A stretch of DNA of 64,000 nucleotides from Capra hircus. Taxonomy: Eukaryota; Chordata; Mammalia; Artiodactyla; Bovidae. The position numbers and the translations under genes were made by a program. The stretch lies in NCBI RefSeq assembly GCF_001704415.2, contig NC_030813.1, positions 14,402,001 to 14,466,000 of the forward strand. The letters are read 5' to 3'. The notes beneath the pieces are model-generated. The model was not told the origin of the DNA and made no database searches. It saw only the letters and a program-made list of their open reading frames with translations. Below are positions 23,153 to 35,742 of this stretch, in pieces; the first letter of the stretch is position 1; each line of letters begins with the position of its first letter.

Positions 23153-24633
23153 ATTGTCCTAATGGAAAATAAAATAAGAGTTATTTAGTACTCAAAGTAA
23201 AAAGATGAACTATCATTTAAGAAATGTTGTTTAAATAGCATTGATACCTCTCTTTCTAAAATGAAAAAAAAATTTAACAGAATGAAAATTATATGATTTT
23301 CCCTCATTCAAATTTGAAAATAATATATAAAATAATGCAAAATTTTTAAATCCATAAAACATGCGATTTATAGCGTTACACCTAAAATTCAGGATCCTAT
23401 CAAATTTGTGCTATTAAAAATGTTGTTTATCTCATGAAAAGCTTTGGCAAAACTGTTTCAGAAAATGCAAAGTGACAGGACACATTTCCCCCCTTTCACC
23501 AAATCACCTTACTTTTGTGAATTTCTGTCAAAACTTAGTTATTCATTCAATGTGGAAATAAAGAGCAGTCACATTTATTCAGTGGAGAAAATTTTTTTTC
23601 TTTTTAATATTCAACTCATAAAGCTGTACCAATAGATAACAGAGATTAACAAGTTGATTAGAACTCAGATAGTTTAAATTGAAGTTGGAAGAACTCTAAC
23701 TTGCATGTGTTATTGGGCCAGAAACTTTTCTTACCCCTCAGATAACATGGTTAATGTGGGGTAAACCCTACTAGAAGTATCTTATCACATGTTTTGTAAC
23801 TTCATGGGTCTTTCAAAGGATAATTTATTTATTATACTGTAATAAATAATAATTATGTATTAAGAAAAATATAGCAGTGCTATTTAATACTCTTCAAGAG
23901 ACTTTTAATCCAAGAAGAAAAGTCATTTTATAAACTCTGAAGCTCATTAACCTTCATAAAATACTGGTGAGTTAGGTGGCAAATGTTACTCTTCTCAGTT
24001 CATAGATGACTGATCTGAAGCACCAAGAGGTTAACTGATTTTTCCAATTCACAAAACAAGTCACGGCACAAAGTGAGGTCATGCAGAATTCTTGACTGTT
24101 GGTTCATATAGGGTTCTACTCTCTGGACAAATGCTTTATTAAATAAGCTCTTATTGATTATCATTTTCTGGGTAATGCCATTTGGCATTTGTCCAAATAT
24201 TTTGCTCATGACACAATTATCACTTCTAAAAGGACAAAACTGTCAGAATTACCCAAATACTACAATAGTTCGGATCATTACAGTTGAAAAATCAAAGGAA
24301 AAATTCCAGGCTGCTTTATCCCTGTGAAACTACCAAAATATATGAATATTTTAAAAATTAATAGCTTGTTTTCACCAGTAAGTAAAATAAACATCACATT
24401 TAATGTACCTTCTATAAGGAAGTCTTCAAATATAATACATGGGAGAAAATTAGACACATTTTTATTTATTGTTGCTAGTGTAAGAGCAAAAGAATATCCA
24501 ATTTAAAAAAATTAGAAGTAGTAAGAAAAATAGGGATTCTATGAACACATTTGACGTGATATTGTTAAAAGCTATGTGATGGTTTAAAATGGGCTCCTTT
24601 TTATTATTTTTCTGCCATTGTATGCTTTTTAAA
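23153..24633. other. Unique AT-rich interval with a MIR
   Basis: Apart from the MIR at about 23940-24140, no gene or repeat is recognised. Confidence 0.45.
23940..24140 (-). repeat. MIR SINE, ancient
   Basis: It matches the reverse complement of the MIR core: a 'cagttcatagatgac' stretch where MIR has 'cagatgagg', then 'aagaggttaactgatttttcc' and 'cacaaagtgagg'. It is highly diverged and the edges are approximate. Confidence 0.6.
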
Positions 24634-24835
24634 GGGCTTCCCTCATGGCTCAGTGATAGAGTTGACCTGCAAATGCAGGAGACTCAGGTTCAGTCCCAGG
24701 GTTGGGAAGATCCCCTGGAGAAGCAAATGGCAACCCACTCCAGTATTCTTGCCTGGAAAATTCCATGGACAGAGAGCCTGGCGGGCTGTAGTCCATGGGG
24801 TTGCAAAAGAGTCAGACACGACTTAGTGACTAAAC
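24634..24835 (+). mobile_element. Bov-tA SINE
   Basis: A full-length head ('gggcttccctcatggctcag') and body are present, ending in 'gacttagtgactaaacaa'. The flanks are T/A-rich, so the target duplication is ambiguous. Confidence 0.9.
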
Positions 24836-25052
24836 AATGACAAATACATTTTAATTTTTAATTTAAAATATTAAAATAAGTAAATTATTGAGAACAACTT
24901 CTAGAACATGTAAAATAATTATTCAAAATAAAAATAAAATTGAAGTATGCATATTTAGCAGTGGACATCAATTTGATGTATTTTGACCAGTGATCTAGTG
25001 TGTTAATACCAAAACCAATTCAGATAAATAGAGTGTTTCCCAAGTTGTAAAA

Positions 25053-25267
25053 GGGTTTCCCTAGTAGCTCAGATGGTAAAGAACTCACCTGCAATGCGGG
25101 AGACCTGAGTTCAATCCCTGGGTTTGGAAGATCTCTTGGAGAAAGAAATGTCAACCCACTCCAGTCTTCTTGCCTGGAGAATTCCATGGACAGAGGAGCC
25201 TGGTGGGCTACAGTCCATGGCATCACAACGAGTCGGACATGACTGAGTGACTAACACTTTCACTTCG
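25053..25267 (+). mobile_element. Bov-tA SINE, left arm of an inverted pair
   Basis: The element is full length with the Pol III B-box-like 'agttcaatcc' in the head. A perfect 10-bp duplication, AGTTGTAAAA, lies at 25043-25052 and 25268-25277. The 3' tail faces the tail of the next SINE 18 bases away. Confidence 0.93.
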
Positions 25268-25285
25268 AGTTGTAAAATGTTGAAA

Positions 25286-25497
25286 CCAGTGAACCAGTGA
25301 AGTTGCTTAGTCATGTCTGACTTGTTGCAACCCCATGGACTGTAGCCTTCTAGGCTCCTCTGTCCATGGAATTTTTCAGGCAAGAGTAATGGAGTGGGTT
25401 GCCATTTCCTTCTCCAGGAAGATCTTGCTGATTGAGGGATTGAACCCAGGTCTCTTGCATTGCAGGCAGATGCTGAGCCACCAGGGAAGCCACCAGG
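25286..25497 (-). mobile_element. Bov-tA SINE, right arm of an inverted pair
   Basis: The minus-strand copy has its head at the right. A perfect 12-bp duplication, AAAATGTTGAAA, lies at 25274-25285 and 25498-25509. It overlaps the right-hand duplication of the preceding SINE by four bases, so the two insertions used nearly the same A-rich target. Confidence 0.93.
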
Positions 25498-28186
25498 AAA
25501 ATGTTGAAAGATGATCTTATATGTCAGCTTTTTAGTGACAAAATAGAAAGAAGTGATTGTTCAGTATTAAATAGTGCAGTCATTTATTAATTGTATGGGA
25601 AACTACTTCCCTTTTCTTGCCTCAGTTTCCTTATCTATAAAAATGGAAATAGTAATATGCTTCATAGTATTGTTGTGAAAAGTCAATAAAAGACTTAAAA
25701 TAGTATTTGACACAGAATAAGCAGTTGATGAATACTGTGTAATTATTATTAGTTCCCTTTTCAAAATAACCTTCTTTCAGTCAATTTTTACCTCAGAACC
25801 TCTTTTTATTTCTGTCAGATTTTACCTTAGAACCTCCTTCTCTTTGTCAGATTCTTTACCATCTGCGCCACCCAGGATGTACTAGAAGAACTTAAGTTTA
25901 AAATTTCTGGATGCTGCTTGATTAGAAAAATTTTCTTGACATGAAATCAGCACTAGAAAATAGATCTGAGAGATTGGGAAATGGAAAAAGCTGGAGAACT
26001 GAATATATTTGAACTCATGGACTATCCATACATGAAAACAGTTCTATTCATGAGCTCTTCTGATATATGAGGGAATGTAATTCCTTTTTCACTTATGTCA
26101 ATTTGGGATTTTATCTCCAATGATATACATTCAATAACTACCACATAAACAGAATTGAATTAAATTGAATTGCGATTGTTTCCATTGCCACAATTCAACA
26201 GTAAACACACTTATCCATCGATTGAAGATATACCTAATAAAAATTAATTATAGAGTAGATTCTAGTTTGTGATGTTAGTAGCCCCGATGCGCTCTTTTCC
26301 AATTCCCAATGTAATGCTTAAGAAGCACCCAAATTAGTGACGTCTAAATGACACTGAAAATTAGCACAGAGTATGATTCTATTGCCAGAACCTGGAGTTT
26401 CCACTAGCAGTAAAGCTGATAAAAACAGAACTGAAAATACCAGTCATCATGCACTACAGAATAAAAAAAATCTTCATTGTGTCAAAGTGAATGGAAATAA
26501 TTCTCATCCACCATTTCCTCTTTCTGATAAATGGGCTCTAAATTAACCTGAAAACTCTAGGAGCATTTTCTCCTGCCTGGTAACTCTGTTTCTCTCTTCC
26601 CTTTTTCTTCAACCCCACAAATCCCCCATTAGTTTGTCCTCTGTGAGCAAATGTTCGCTAGGCAGAAGGTAAGATGGAATACTGGGGGTTTATTGTCAAC
26701 CTGAGTTTCATCAGAATAGAAGAAACTCATTTCAGGATATCATAACTTCACAAGATATATGCTTACCAAGGTCAGATTTGGAACAGCAGTTGTATGTTCT
26801 TGCCTTCAGCTTTAGATCTAAAAATGTAAATCACTCACAGAGAATGAATCTGGTTAAGACTCCATATATGGAGTGATTCTTACTGCATTTAGATTTAACA
26901 TTTTTGGAGGATCAAACTCATTTCTCCTAGTTTTAGAATAAATAAAAAAGAAATAATACACCTTTATAAAAATAAGATAAAAACAAGCCAGGACCAATTG
27001 GAAGACTAAGAGGAGGAACAGACCTCAAAAAACAAAATGACACAGAGAAGGAATATTTTATAAAATTACTCTTCATTCTCAATATAGAAAGATCTATGGT
27101 TCTTTGATGTGGAAAGAAAAAGTTAAAGAAAAAGCTGGAAGACTAAGATCAACGTGATGTTATTAAAAAAAGTTTACTGTAACTAAGTAGAATTACATAA
27201 AAACTAAAAGTTTAACAGCAATATGAAAATAGTATGGGAAGCTTTCAAGAATAGGATTTCTGCTTTTCCGATTTTTGGCTGACCTTCTTTCAATCTTTGA
27301 CATTAGATTTTTCTAATACTTATTTTTTTTTTAGTACTGAGCTACTGAAAAATAGATCATGGAAGGAAAAGTTGAAGTAAGAGTTTGACAGGTATCAGGA
27401 GAGAAAGATGACATCTCTAGGGTAGGTAAACCAAGATTTCTATGGGTTGAGACTTTAAGTTATATGTTCCCCTTAAGAGTAAAGACCTCAAAAATAAGTA
27501 ACTGGGAATTGATTTCTGTTACTGAATGTGATTTGCTCTTGGGGGAAAAATTAACACCACCAAATTCATAGAATCAAATAGTGGAATGATGATTGCCATA
27601 GGCTGAGGAGACAGGAAAATGGGGAGTTATTAATCAGAGGGCAGAAAGTTTCAGTTAATTATGATCAATAAGCTCTAGAAATCTGCTACATCCATTGTAA
27701 CTAAGTCAACAACAGTGGAATGTACACTTAATTTGTTAAGAAGGTAGATCTTAAGTGTTCTTACTGGAATAAGAGAACTATTTTTTTTCCTTTTAAGAGA
27801 AGAATGATGAGGAAAAACAAAGTACCTGGAACAAGAGGGACTTAACATATAATTTAAGTTAATTTTCTTTTGTTACAATTAAGCTTTATAGATCAAATAG
27901 GTAAAAATTCAAAATTAATAAATCTCAATCCCAAACTTACCAGAAATGAGACAAGAGAAAAGCTTAAATGCACATTGTCATTAATGAGTTAAAACAAAAT
28001 TAAGGAATCAAGGGAGGGGGTGGTAAATGTTATAGTAAGAGTTATGATGCTTGCATTAAATTAGTCAAATGGGGTTGTCAAAATATTCATTAGAAATTTG
28101 TTCTTAAAAGTGTTCAAAATTTTAGAATGTATGCCTGAAAACAGAATGGATAATGGTAAAATTAAATGTTAGTAATGATATTCTTG
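25498..28186. other. Unique interval with a MIR and possible conserved block
   Basis: It holds a MIR (about 25600-25755), a short Bov-tA head scrap at about 25848-25881 ('gattctttaccatctgcgcc') and a candidate conserved block at about 26080-26420. No gene is seen. Confidence 0.4.
25600..25755 (+). repeat. MIR SINE, ancient
   Basis: MIR core order is visible: 'gcctcagtttccttatct', 'aaaatggaaatagtaat', then 'ttgttgtgaaaagtcaat'. It is diverged, but the order is clear. Confidence 0.7.
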
Positions 28187-28400
28187 GGCTTCCCTGATAG
28201 CTCAGATGGTAAAGAATATGCCTGAAATGCAGGAGACCTGGGTTCAATCCCTGGGTCAGAAAGATCCCCTGGAGAAGGAAATGGCAACCCACTCCAGTCT
28301 TCTTGCCTGGAGAATTCCATGGACAGAGGAGCCTTGTGAGCTACGGTCCATGGGGTCTCAAAGAGTCAAACATGACTGAGCAATTAACAGAGACAGACAA
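28187..28400 (+). mobile_element. Bov-tA SINE
   Basis: The element is full length. The B-box-like 'ggttcaatcc' is at 28241-28250. The flanks AATGATATTCTTG and AATAATGTTCTTG form an imperfect target duplication. Confidence 0.92.
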
Positions 28401-28565
28401 AATAATGTTCTTGTTCCTAATTCCTCCCCAAACCTAGAAAGTGAAGAAAGATGGTGACAAGATATGAAAGGAGTAAAGATAAGCTTATCTTGTCTCAAAG
28501 TATATCCCTTCTTGATTTTGATAAATAGATAAGTATGTTTAAAATGTTCTTTACGCATAAAATAT

Positions 28566-29081
28566 CAGAGAGCACTGGGTGTAGCCCCATGTGCCCATAC
28601 AGCAGCTTCCCACTAGCTATTTTACACCTGGTCAGTTCCACTCTCTCAATTTGTCCCACACTCTCCTTCCCCAACTGTGTCCAAAGTCTGCTCTCTTTGG
28701 CTGTGTCTCTGTTCCTCCCCAAATTGGTTCATCAGTACCGTTTTCCCAGATTCCATATATGTGTTAATATATTATGCAAAATTTGTTATCTTTCTGACTT
28801 ACTTCACTCTGTATAACAGGCTGTAGGTTTATCCACCTCACTAGAACTGACTCAGATGTGTTTCTTTTTATGGCTGAGTAATATTCCATTGTATATATGC
28901 ACCACAGCTTCCTTATCCACTTATCTATTGATGGGTGGGATGGGGTAGGTGGTGGCAGGGAGGTTCAGGAGAGAGGGGACATATGTGCCCTTGTGGCTGA
29001 TTCATGTTATTGTATGGCAGAAGCCAACATAATATTCTAAAGCAATTGTCCTCCAATTAAAAATAACTTTAAAAATAAAAT
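28566..29081 (+). mobile_element. L1 3' end with inverted 5' segment
   Basis: 28566-28934 reads as L1 on the minus strand: the end of ORF2 ('ggaatattactcagccat' on that strand) and early 3' UTR. From about 28934 the sequence reads as L1 on the plus strand, beginning 'gggtgggatgggg' and ending 'caattgtcctccaattaaaa'. The two parts abut in the L1 consensus, so this is one insertion with an inverted 5' part. Shared GATGGG/GGG bases lie at the junction. No clean target duplication was found. Confidence 0.85.
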
Positions 29082-30582
29082 GAAAATATGACTAGTAGAA
29101 TTTCTAAAAATTTAAAGTATATTTCTCAAAGTGCTAAAGACTTAAAGAGTTGGAAAAGCAAGCATGTTGAAAACAAACAAAAAGCAAGAAAACATTTAAA
29201 TAAAATTTTAATGACATTAGAATACTGCATTATTTAGTACAGCAAGAAGCCTGTGAAAATAAATACATGATATAGACTCAATTGTTCAACTCAATAAGAA
29301 ATAACCAAAATGTTAGTGGTGGTTATATTTAGCAGTATGATTATAAATTGTTTTTTTTTTCTATGAAATTGTCTTTGTTTTATGCATGGAGTACAAAATT
29401 ACAGTTGCAGTCAGAAAATAAGCTTTTATTTTAAAAAGAGAAGAAGCAAATGTGGCCACTGATGTAGACTAATTCTAGATTGTGAGGCAGAGAAACAAAG
29501 AGTTGAGGAAATGTGAGAACTGAAATGTTTGAAGCAAGAATTCAGAAGTATTATAAAAAGATGTACATACTTGTGGGGCAAGAAAGAGGAGAAGATAGCT
29601 TATATTTGCAGCTGTGTTTTTCTGAATTTAAAGACTGCTCCTGGGAGCACAATTTAAATGGAGAGAAAAGCATGTTTGATTCTAATAAAATAATGGAGTT
29701 TATAAAGTCTGTCTTCCAACTGAGTCAATATCTTTTTTTGTTTTCATTTGTTTGTTTGTCCTTAAGCTATATACCACACACTTGGGCACTAGATGGTCAA
29801 AAGCCCATGAGAGAACTTGACAGCCAAGGAAAATACAAAACCCTAATCACAGTATAATTAATAAGAGTCTTAAAATATACAAGAAGGTGAGCAATTTCAA
29901 CAAGTATTGGATTTTTCGAATCTACCTTCTTTTGGAAATTTGTAGAATTATTAGGAAAAAATTCCTGCCTTTGCTTTGCCAGTGCCTTGACAAGTGTCTA
30001 ATAGTCAAAACTATCACGGCTTCATATTTCTTCCCACACCAAAGTCTCCTTTACATGATTCATTTATAAGCATTAACATTTAAGTAACCTATCAAATGTC
30101 TAAACCAGACCTTACCAAGAATAATGTCAGTTAATAATGCTCTTTGTCTTAAATCAGATTAATTTGCATCATCAGTTGGGAGGGGAGTTACCTTGAAGAA
30201 ACTAAAGCTTTCTCATCTTGACTGTGTTTTGGCCTAAAGCTAATGAGTCACACAGAGCAAGCAATTCTCTCAGCCCCCTTTCCTTTCTTTGTTCACAGGA
30301 AGTCAGTGAAGTTTCTGGATTCCTTTTGAAGGGAATTATCAATGTCATTCCAAAGATGGACGTACAGGGATCAGTGTTTGGGGGCTGACATAAAATAACT
30401 ATCGCTATTATCTGTTTCACAGGCTCCTTCTGACTCTTATCTTAGGGGGAATGTTTTAAATCTTTTTTGTTCTGCCCACATTGTTTTAACGAATGTTTAA
30501 TCAGCATTCCTGTCTTCTACTAAGTATGGGACCTTGTGAAATTTCCTTAATCTTTGTAAAATAAAAGACTTAGACTATATTT

Positions 30583-30715
30583 ATTCATTCGTTCATTTAA
30601 TCTTCCCACACACTTTTAGTTAGTTCTAAGTATGTGTCAGCCATTTGCTGAGAGTTGAGGATATAATTCTGAATAAAATAACTTTCTATCTTCATGGAGT
30701 TTGGGGTTCAGTAGT
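30583..30715 (-). repeat. L2 LINE 3'-end fragment
   Basis: Reverse-complement L2 end features are present: 'ttattcattcgttcattt', then 'ctaagtatgtgtcagcca', 'gagttgaggatata' and 'cttcatggagttt'. The copy is ancient. Confidence 0.55.
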
Positions 30716-33700
30716 GTATGATTTAAAAATCTTTATATTCCACCATTTATGATTCTATTAGCTCTTCTATAACTAAGTTAGAGTGTGTCAAGGAGGACTT
30801 GAAAAGGTAGACAAGACACCTACTGGAATTCGCCATGGATGTCATCTCTTCCTGTCAGTCCTTTAATAGCTCCAAGAATTACAAAAGCAAGATCTAGCCA
30901 AACGGGAGCTCTGTCTGCCTCCAGGGGTCAGTCTCTCCTTGAAAATCCTTCCCCGAATTGCCTAAAGCCACTTCTAAGGATCGCAACCTCTCAGGTAGGA
31001 AGAAGCCTTCAAGAATTTTACTTGCATAGAGAAACTAGTCCTAAGTTTTCCTTCAAACGTGAACTGAATTTCAAGCAAGTCTTTCCCTTTGATTGAAATA
31101 GAGGGGCTTGTGAGGGTGCGTGTGATTTGTACGTTTACATGCACTTTCATATGTCTTTGAAACCTAGACAAAGATTTTTGCCTTAGGCCACTAAGGGAGT
31201 GAATATCACAAAAGGGATTAGCATGCTGTACTTCATAGCATCACATCTTGTATTGGGGTATTAGATCATACTTTTAATTCAAATAACTTCACATACGTCC
31301 AATTCAAGACAGAATCACGAAGGCACGTGACTGAAAAGAGAAAAAAGATTGGCTTTACTTTGAAATGAATCTTCTAGCATGGTTTACTTGGAAGACGAAT
31401 AATCTTCTGAGTGCTTGTACATCCAGCACTAACATTCTAGCCCTACTAAGAGGCCGCTTCATAACCACAGGTGTGTGCCATTTAAGATCCGCCTGCTGTC
31501 TAGCATCCCTCCCCACCTTCTTCATTCTACCTTGTCTGGAAAACTCATTTAGCAATTAACTAAATGAAAGCATTCTCCTTCTGGAATTTTGACTTTCAAG
31601 GTGGGAATTTAATTTGCAAAACTGCCTGCAACTAATTAAAATGAGTAGTCACTGTTGGTTTGAAATGGATTATCTCCGAGAAAATCACACTTCAAGTTGT
31701 CAAAAGAGGGTTTATATCCTGATTTTGAAGAAGCATCTCCCTCCATTGTAAATGCTTTCTCTGTTCAGCTGACTGATGTTCATTCAAATTAATGGAATCT
31801 GAAAAAAAGCCAAACTGAAGATGATTGATACTCCAAGGTTAGTTGTATACATAGATGCTTTACATCACAGTATTTTTGAAAGGATTCTTCCTTTTTCCAT
31901 TGTCTTCTCATTTCTTTCACTTCTGAACACTATTTCTATCGTGTAATATACAACCAAAGAAGTGATGTTTTAGATTTAGTGAATAAATTTAAAATACTTT
32001 CGAGCTTATCAGCTATGTATTTGTATTGCACATTTTCACTATGACTCTTCACAGTTAATTTCATGATAGTAATCTGAGAACAATTGTGTCATAATTGGAG
32101 GAGGTATAGCTAGAATTCTGCCAACTTTCAAACAGAGTTCTGTATGTGCCTGAATCTCAGAACATTTTAAGGCAAATTAATTTTTACAAGTTTCATCAAA
32201 AATTTAGATTTCATTTCACATAAAGACTTGCATGGACTTATTTTCTTCCATTGATCAACTTGAATTAGTTTGGTTAGTCTAAATATAATAGATCTGCTAA
32301 CATTTATCATCTTTAGTTAGAGTATTGATAACAGAAAATGTTTACCTATGTATGCGCTCATGCCTTTTTCTATACCCAATACTCAGATCTTTCTTTTTAA
32401 ATAAGTCGATTAACTATCATATGAACTAAAAGATCAAGAAATAGTAAGGATTAAAGGAATTGATGTTTTAAATGTAAGTATCATTAAGTTACTGCTCATT
32501 ATGTGTAGTGGTAATGCAAACAAAAAGTTGTTTTCATGAATCTGAGTAAGGATAAATAATATTAAACAAATTTTAGCAATACAAGAAAACGAACAAAGAC
32601 AGGATATTATATTTTGATGCCTTACTGTCAGTAAGTTCAGAAAGGATTTTCTAATTAAATTCCTTCATTAAGAATAATAGTATTCATACTATATGAACAA
32701 ATGTATTGACTTGACTTAAGTTTTGAATTTCTGAAGAGATTTGAATGCTTGGAAATATAGAAAAGAGCTACTACTGCTTAATTTTCTTAAATTATTGGAA
32801 ACCGAATTTGTAATCACAAATAACCAGTGATATTAAACAAAACTGTAATATAATGATGTTTAGAAATATCACTCTGAAGTGAACGTGAAATATATATTTT
32901 TATACATTTGCTTGCATACATATGTTTTGTTACATTTTGGTGGTTTAGAGCTGATGAGGAATTATCTTTAAGAAAGATATCCAGAACTTAGAAATAGTAC
33001 TAATAGCATTCTGGAAACATTTACTGTGACTAATCTGTCTAGATCATGCCACAACATGTATATAGTTTAAAAGAAAAACAAATGTGCATCATACAGAAAT
33101 ATGCCTGAAATCGAATATTGTGCTAAAAGAAAGAACATTCGGAGAGAATGGGTGATTATAAACTGCAGAGCAGTAACAGGTATTGAAGAAGAAATAAGAA
33201 ATCTATTAGGAAGATATTTAAAGCACAAATCCATTTTGAACACACAGAAATGGGCCTGTACATCAATACTTAAATTTTGTTTTCTGGCAATGTGTTGTTC
33301 CCATAAATAACATTGATAGTTGACTTAGCTAATTTATGGGTTAACCTAGGTCATTCTCATTAATTTACCAAAAGCTTTAAAGCCATTAGCAGCATTTCCC
33401 TTTGATCATTTTTTAAGTTTGCCCCAGGACTCTTTTCTAAAACTGTTAGTTTACCTCTCCCATTTTTTATGATATAATCTTCAATCTTTCAGTCACGTTG
33501 TGTGTTCTTTAGGTGTTGATCTGTGCCCCACTAAATCACTTCAGTTTTCCTTAATGGGTCAGGATTAAGAGTCTCTAACTTGAACACACATTTAGGTGCT
33601 TTTTCATGTACATTCCCTATTGCCTTCTATGCCAAGGGCAATGCGGAGCAAATGTCAGCCTTAAAAATTCATAATTTTTGTATCTTTGGAAATAATTTTT

Positions 33701-33775
33701 AGAAAAAGTGGGGGGAAATGACAATTGCTTGGAGGCATAACCCATAAGAAACAGCAAAATACTCACATCTGCTTC

Positions 33776-33779
<4 letters not shown>

Positions 33780-33809
<30 letters not shown>
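33780..33809. repeat. (AT)15 microsatellite
   Basis: This is a perfect dinucleotide run of about 30 bases and is likely polymorphic. Confidence 0.95.
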
Positions 33810-33812
<3 letters not shown>

Positions 33813-34187
33813 CCACAGATTTTGCTATCAATTAGAGAAAGTTTGGCTTAATTTTCTTGTCAAAGCTATACAAAAAAATAAGATTTGCATCTTGGAATGT
33901 GTTCCTGACTCAAAGGAGGGCAGACTCCACAATCAGGGATTTCACGAGCAACACAGAACATGAGCTAGCATTGCAAAGGGGTAAATTATACTTACTTCAT
34001 ACACGCTCTACCTGATGACATCTATTTTACTTGCTGTATCTCAGCCCATAAAAAATGACAAATTCAACACAAAGTCTTCAATCTGACACTGAGACACACA
34101 CCATAATCTTTCAACAATGTCTGTAACCATAACCATGGATCAAAACAGTCATAAAGGTGCAATAATCATATGAAATAAACATGGATG

Positions 34188-34355
34188 TTTGAGTCAAGAG
34201 ATCTGTGTTCAGATTTCAGTTCTTCCACTCTTTCTCTATTCATCTATAAATAAGGACAATGGTATCTTTTCTTTGTGTTGAACTGAGATCACTAGAAATA
34301 ATACATGTTGTTCCTAGGACAATTCCTAGTATTCAGGGAATATGCACTCAAAATT
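34188..34355 (+). repeat. MIR SINE, ancient
   Basis: The order matches MIR: 'gatctgtgttcagatttcag', 'cttccactctttct', 'catctataaataaggacaat'. Strong divergence makes the edges approximate. Confidence 0.55.
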
Positions 34356-34616
34356 TATTTCCATAACTGCTTCTACTATGACCAAGAACTCCAACTTTGG
34401 GCTAAAAGAAAAGTTTGAAAAAGCAAATATTTCTGTTGTTACAGGTCATCAGCATCCTGAAGGCTGTATTTAAAGACACAGATATAGAGGTCATAACTGT
34501 ATCTGGTGCTCTTGCATAGATCTTATTCTTGTCATGGCTAAGGACCATGGCTTCACCTAAGCTAGGTTACATAGTGGAAGTATGACAGGGAAGCCCTCAT
34601 TGTGAATACACACAGC

Positions 34617-34970
34617 TTTTTTTTTTTTTTTTTTTTTTAGTTTTTATTTATTTATTTAATTTTTATTTTTACTTTATTTTACTTTACAATACTGTATTGG
34701 TTTCAACATACATTGACCTGAATCCACCACGGGTGTACATGTGATCCAAACATGAACCCCCTTCCCACCTCCCTCCCCACAACATCCCTCTGGGTCATCC
34801 CCATGCACCAGCCCCAAGCATGCTGTATCCTGCATCAGACATAGACTGGTAATTCAATTCTTACATGATAGTATACAGGTTTCAATGCCATTCTCCCAAA
34901 TCATCCCACCCTCTCCCTCTCCCTCTCCCTCTGAGTCCCAAAGTCCGCTATACACATCTGTGTCTTTTTT
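34617..34970 (-). mobile_element. Ruminant L1 3' end
   Basis: A T23 tail at the left is followed by the same L1 3' UTR as at 19.6 kb ('catgaacccccttcccacc', 'gcatgctgtatcctgcatc'). A (CCCTCT)n stretch lies at 34913-34932. It is truncated within the 3' UTR near 'catctgtgtct'. Frames here are by-products. Confidence 0.9.
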
Positions 34971-35249
34971 AAAAGAAATATTGTGTACTACTTCATTTTT
35001 GAAAGATCTTTGTTTTAACAGTAAATACACACACACAAAATACTCCACTAGTAGTCTCCTAAAAAAGTACCTATTGTTTTGCTTTCCTCTCTTCTCATGC
35101 ATGGGTTGGCAGTGTTTGTTTTTTGTTTTTGTTTTTTTTTCTAGCTATCTATTTCCCTCTTGGAGTAAAATAGAATATTCTAAAAGATTTAGGACAACCT
35201 AGAGTCTTAGGTAATTTTAGATTTCACTGAGACTCATATCAAATGATTC

Positions 35250-35742
35250 AGTTCAGTTCAGCTCAGTTGCTCAGTCGTGTCCGACTCTTTGCGACCCCAT
35301 GAATCGCAGCACGCCAGGCCTCCCTGTCCATCACCAACTCCCAGAGTTCACTTAGACTCACGTCCATTGAGTCAGTGATGCCATCCAGCCATCTCATCCT
35401 CGGTCGTCCCCTTCTCCTCCTGCCCCCAATCCCTCCCAGCATCAGAGTCTTTTCCAATGAGTCAACTCTTCTCATGAGGTGGCCAAAGTACTGGAGTTTC
35501 AGCTTTAGCATCATTCCTTCCAAAGAAATCCCAGGGCTGATCTTCAGAATGGACTGGTTGGATCTCCATGGAGTCCAAGGGACTCTCAAGAGTCTTCCTC
35601 AACACCACAGTTTAAAATCATCAATTCTTTGGCACTCAGCTTTCTTTATAGTCCAGCTCTCACATCCATATATGACTACTGTAAAAACCGTAGCCTTGAC
35701 TAGACAGACCTTTGTTGACACAGTAATGTCTCTGCCTTCTTA
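35250..35742 (-). mobile_element. BovB LINE, 0.49 kb
   Basis: A TTCAG tail lies at the left. The C-terminal region is largely open as 108 codons (35589-35263), with the CGA codon intact. Single-base losses near 35540 break the frame upstream. Truncation is near 'gtaatgtctctgcctt'. TCAAATGA on the left and TCAAATTGA on the right may be a target duplication. Confidence 0.92.

Larger units (their letters stand above)
29086..34616. other. Long unique AT-rich interval
   Basis: No gene is seen. It holds an L2 scrap (about 30583-30715), a MIR (about 34188-34355), an (AT)15 microsatellite (33780-33809) and a possible conserved block at about 31570-31830. The 114-codon frame at 29513-29857 and the 85-codon frame at 30839-31096 have no domain features. 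Confidence 0.4.

Noticed and set aside
28187..28260. tRNA-like sequence with A- and B-box-like motifs
   Set aside because: It is the tRNA-Glu-derived head of a Bov-tA SINE, not a functional tRNA gene. The same applies to all Bov-tA heads here.
29513..29857. A 114-codon plus-strand frame in unique sequence
   Set aside because: No domain, no splice context and no composition bias. The length is within chance for AT-rich DNA of this size.
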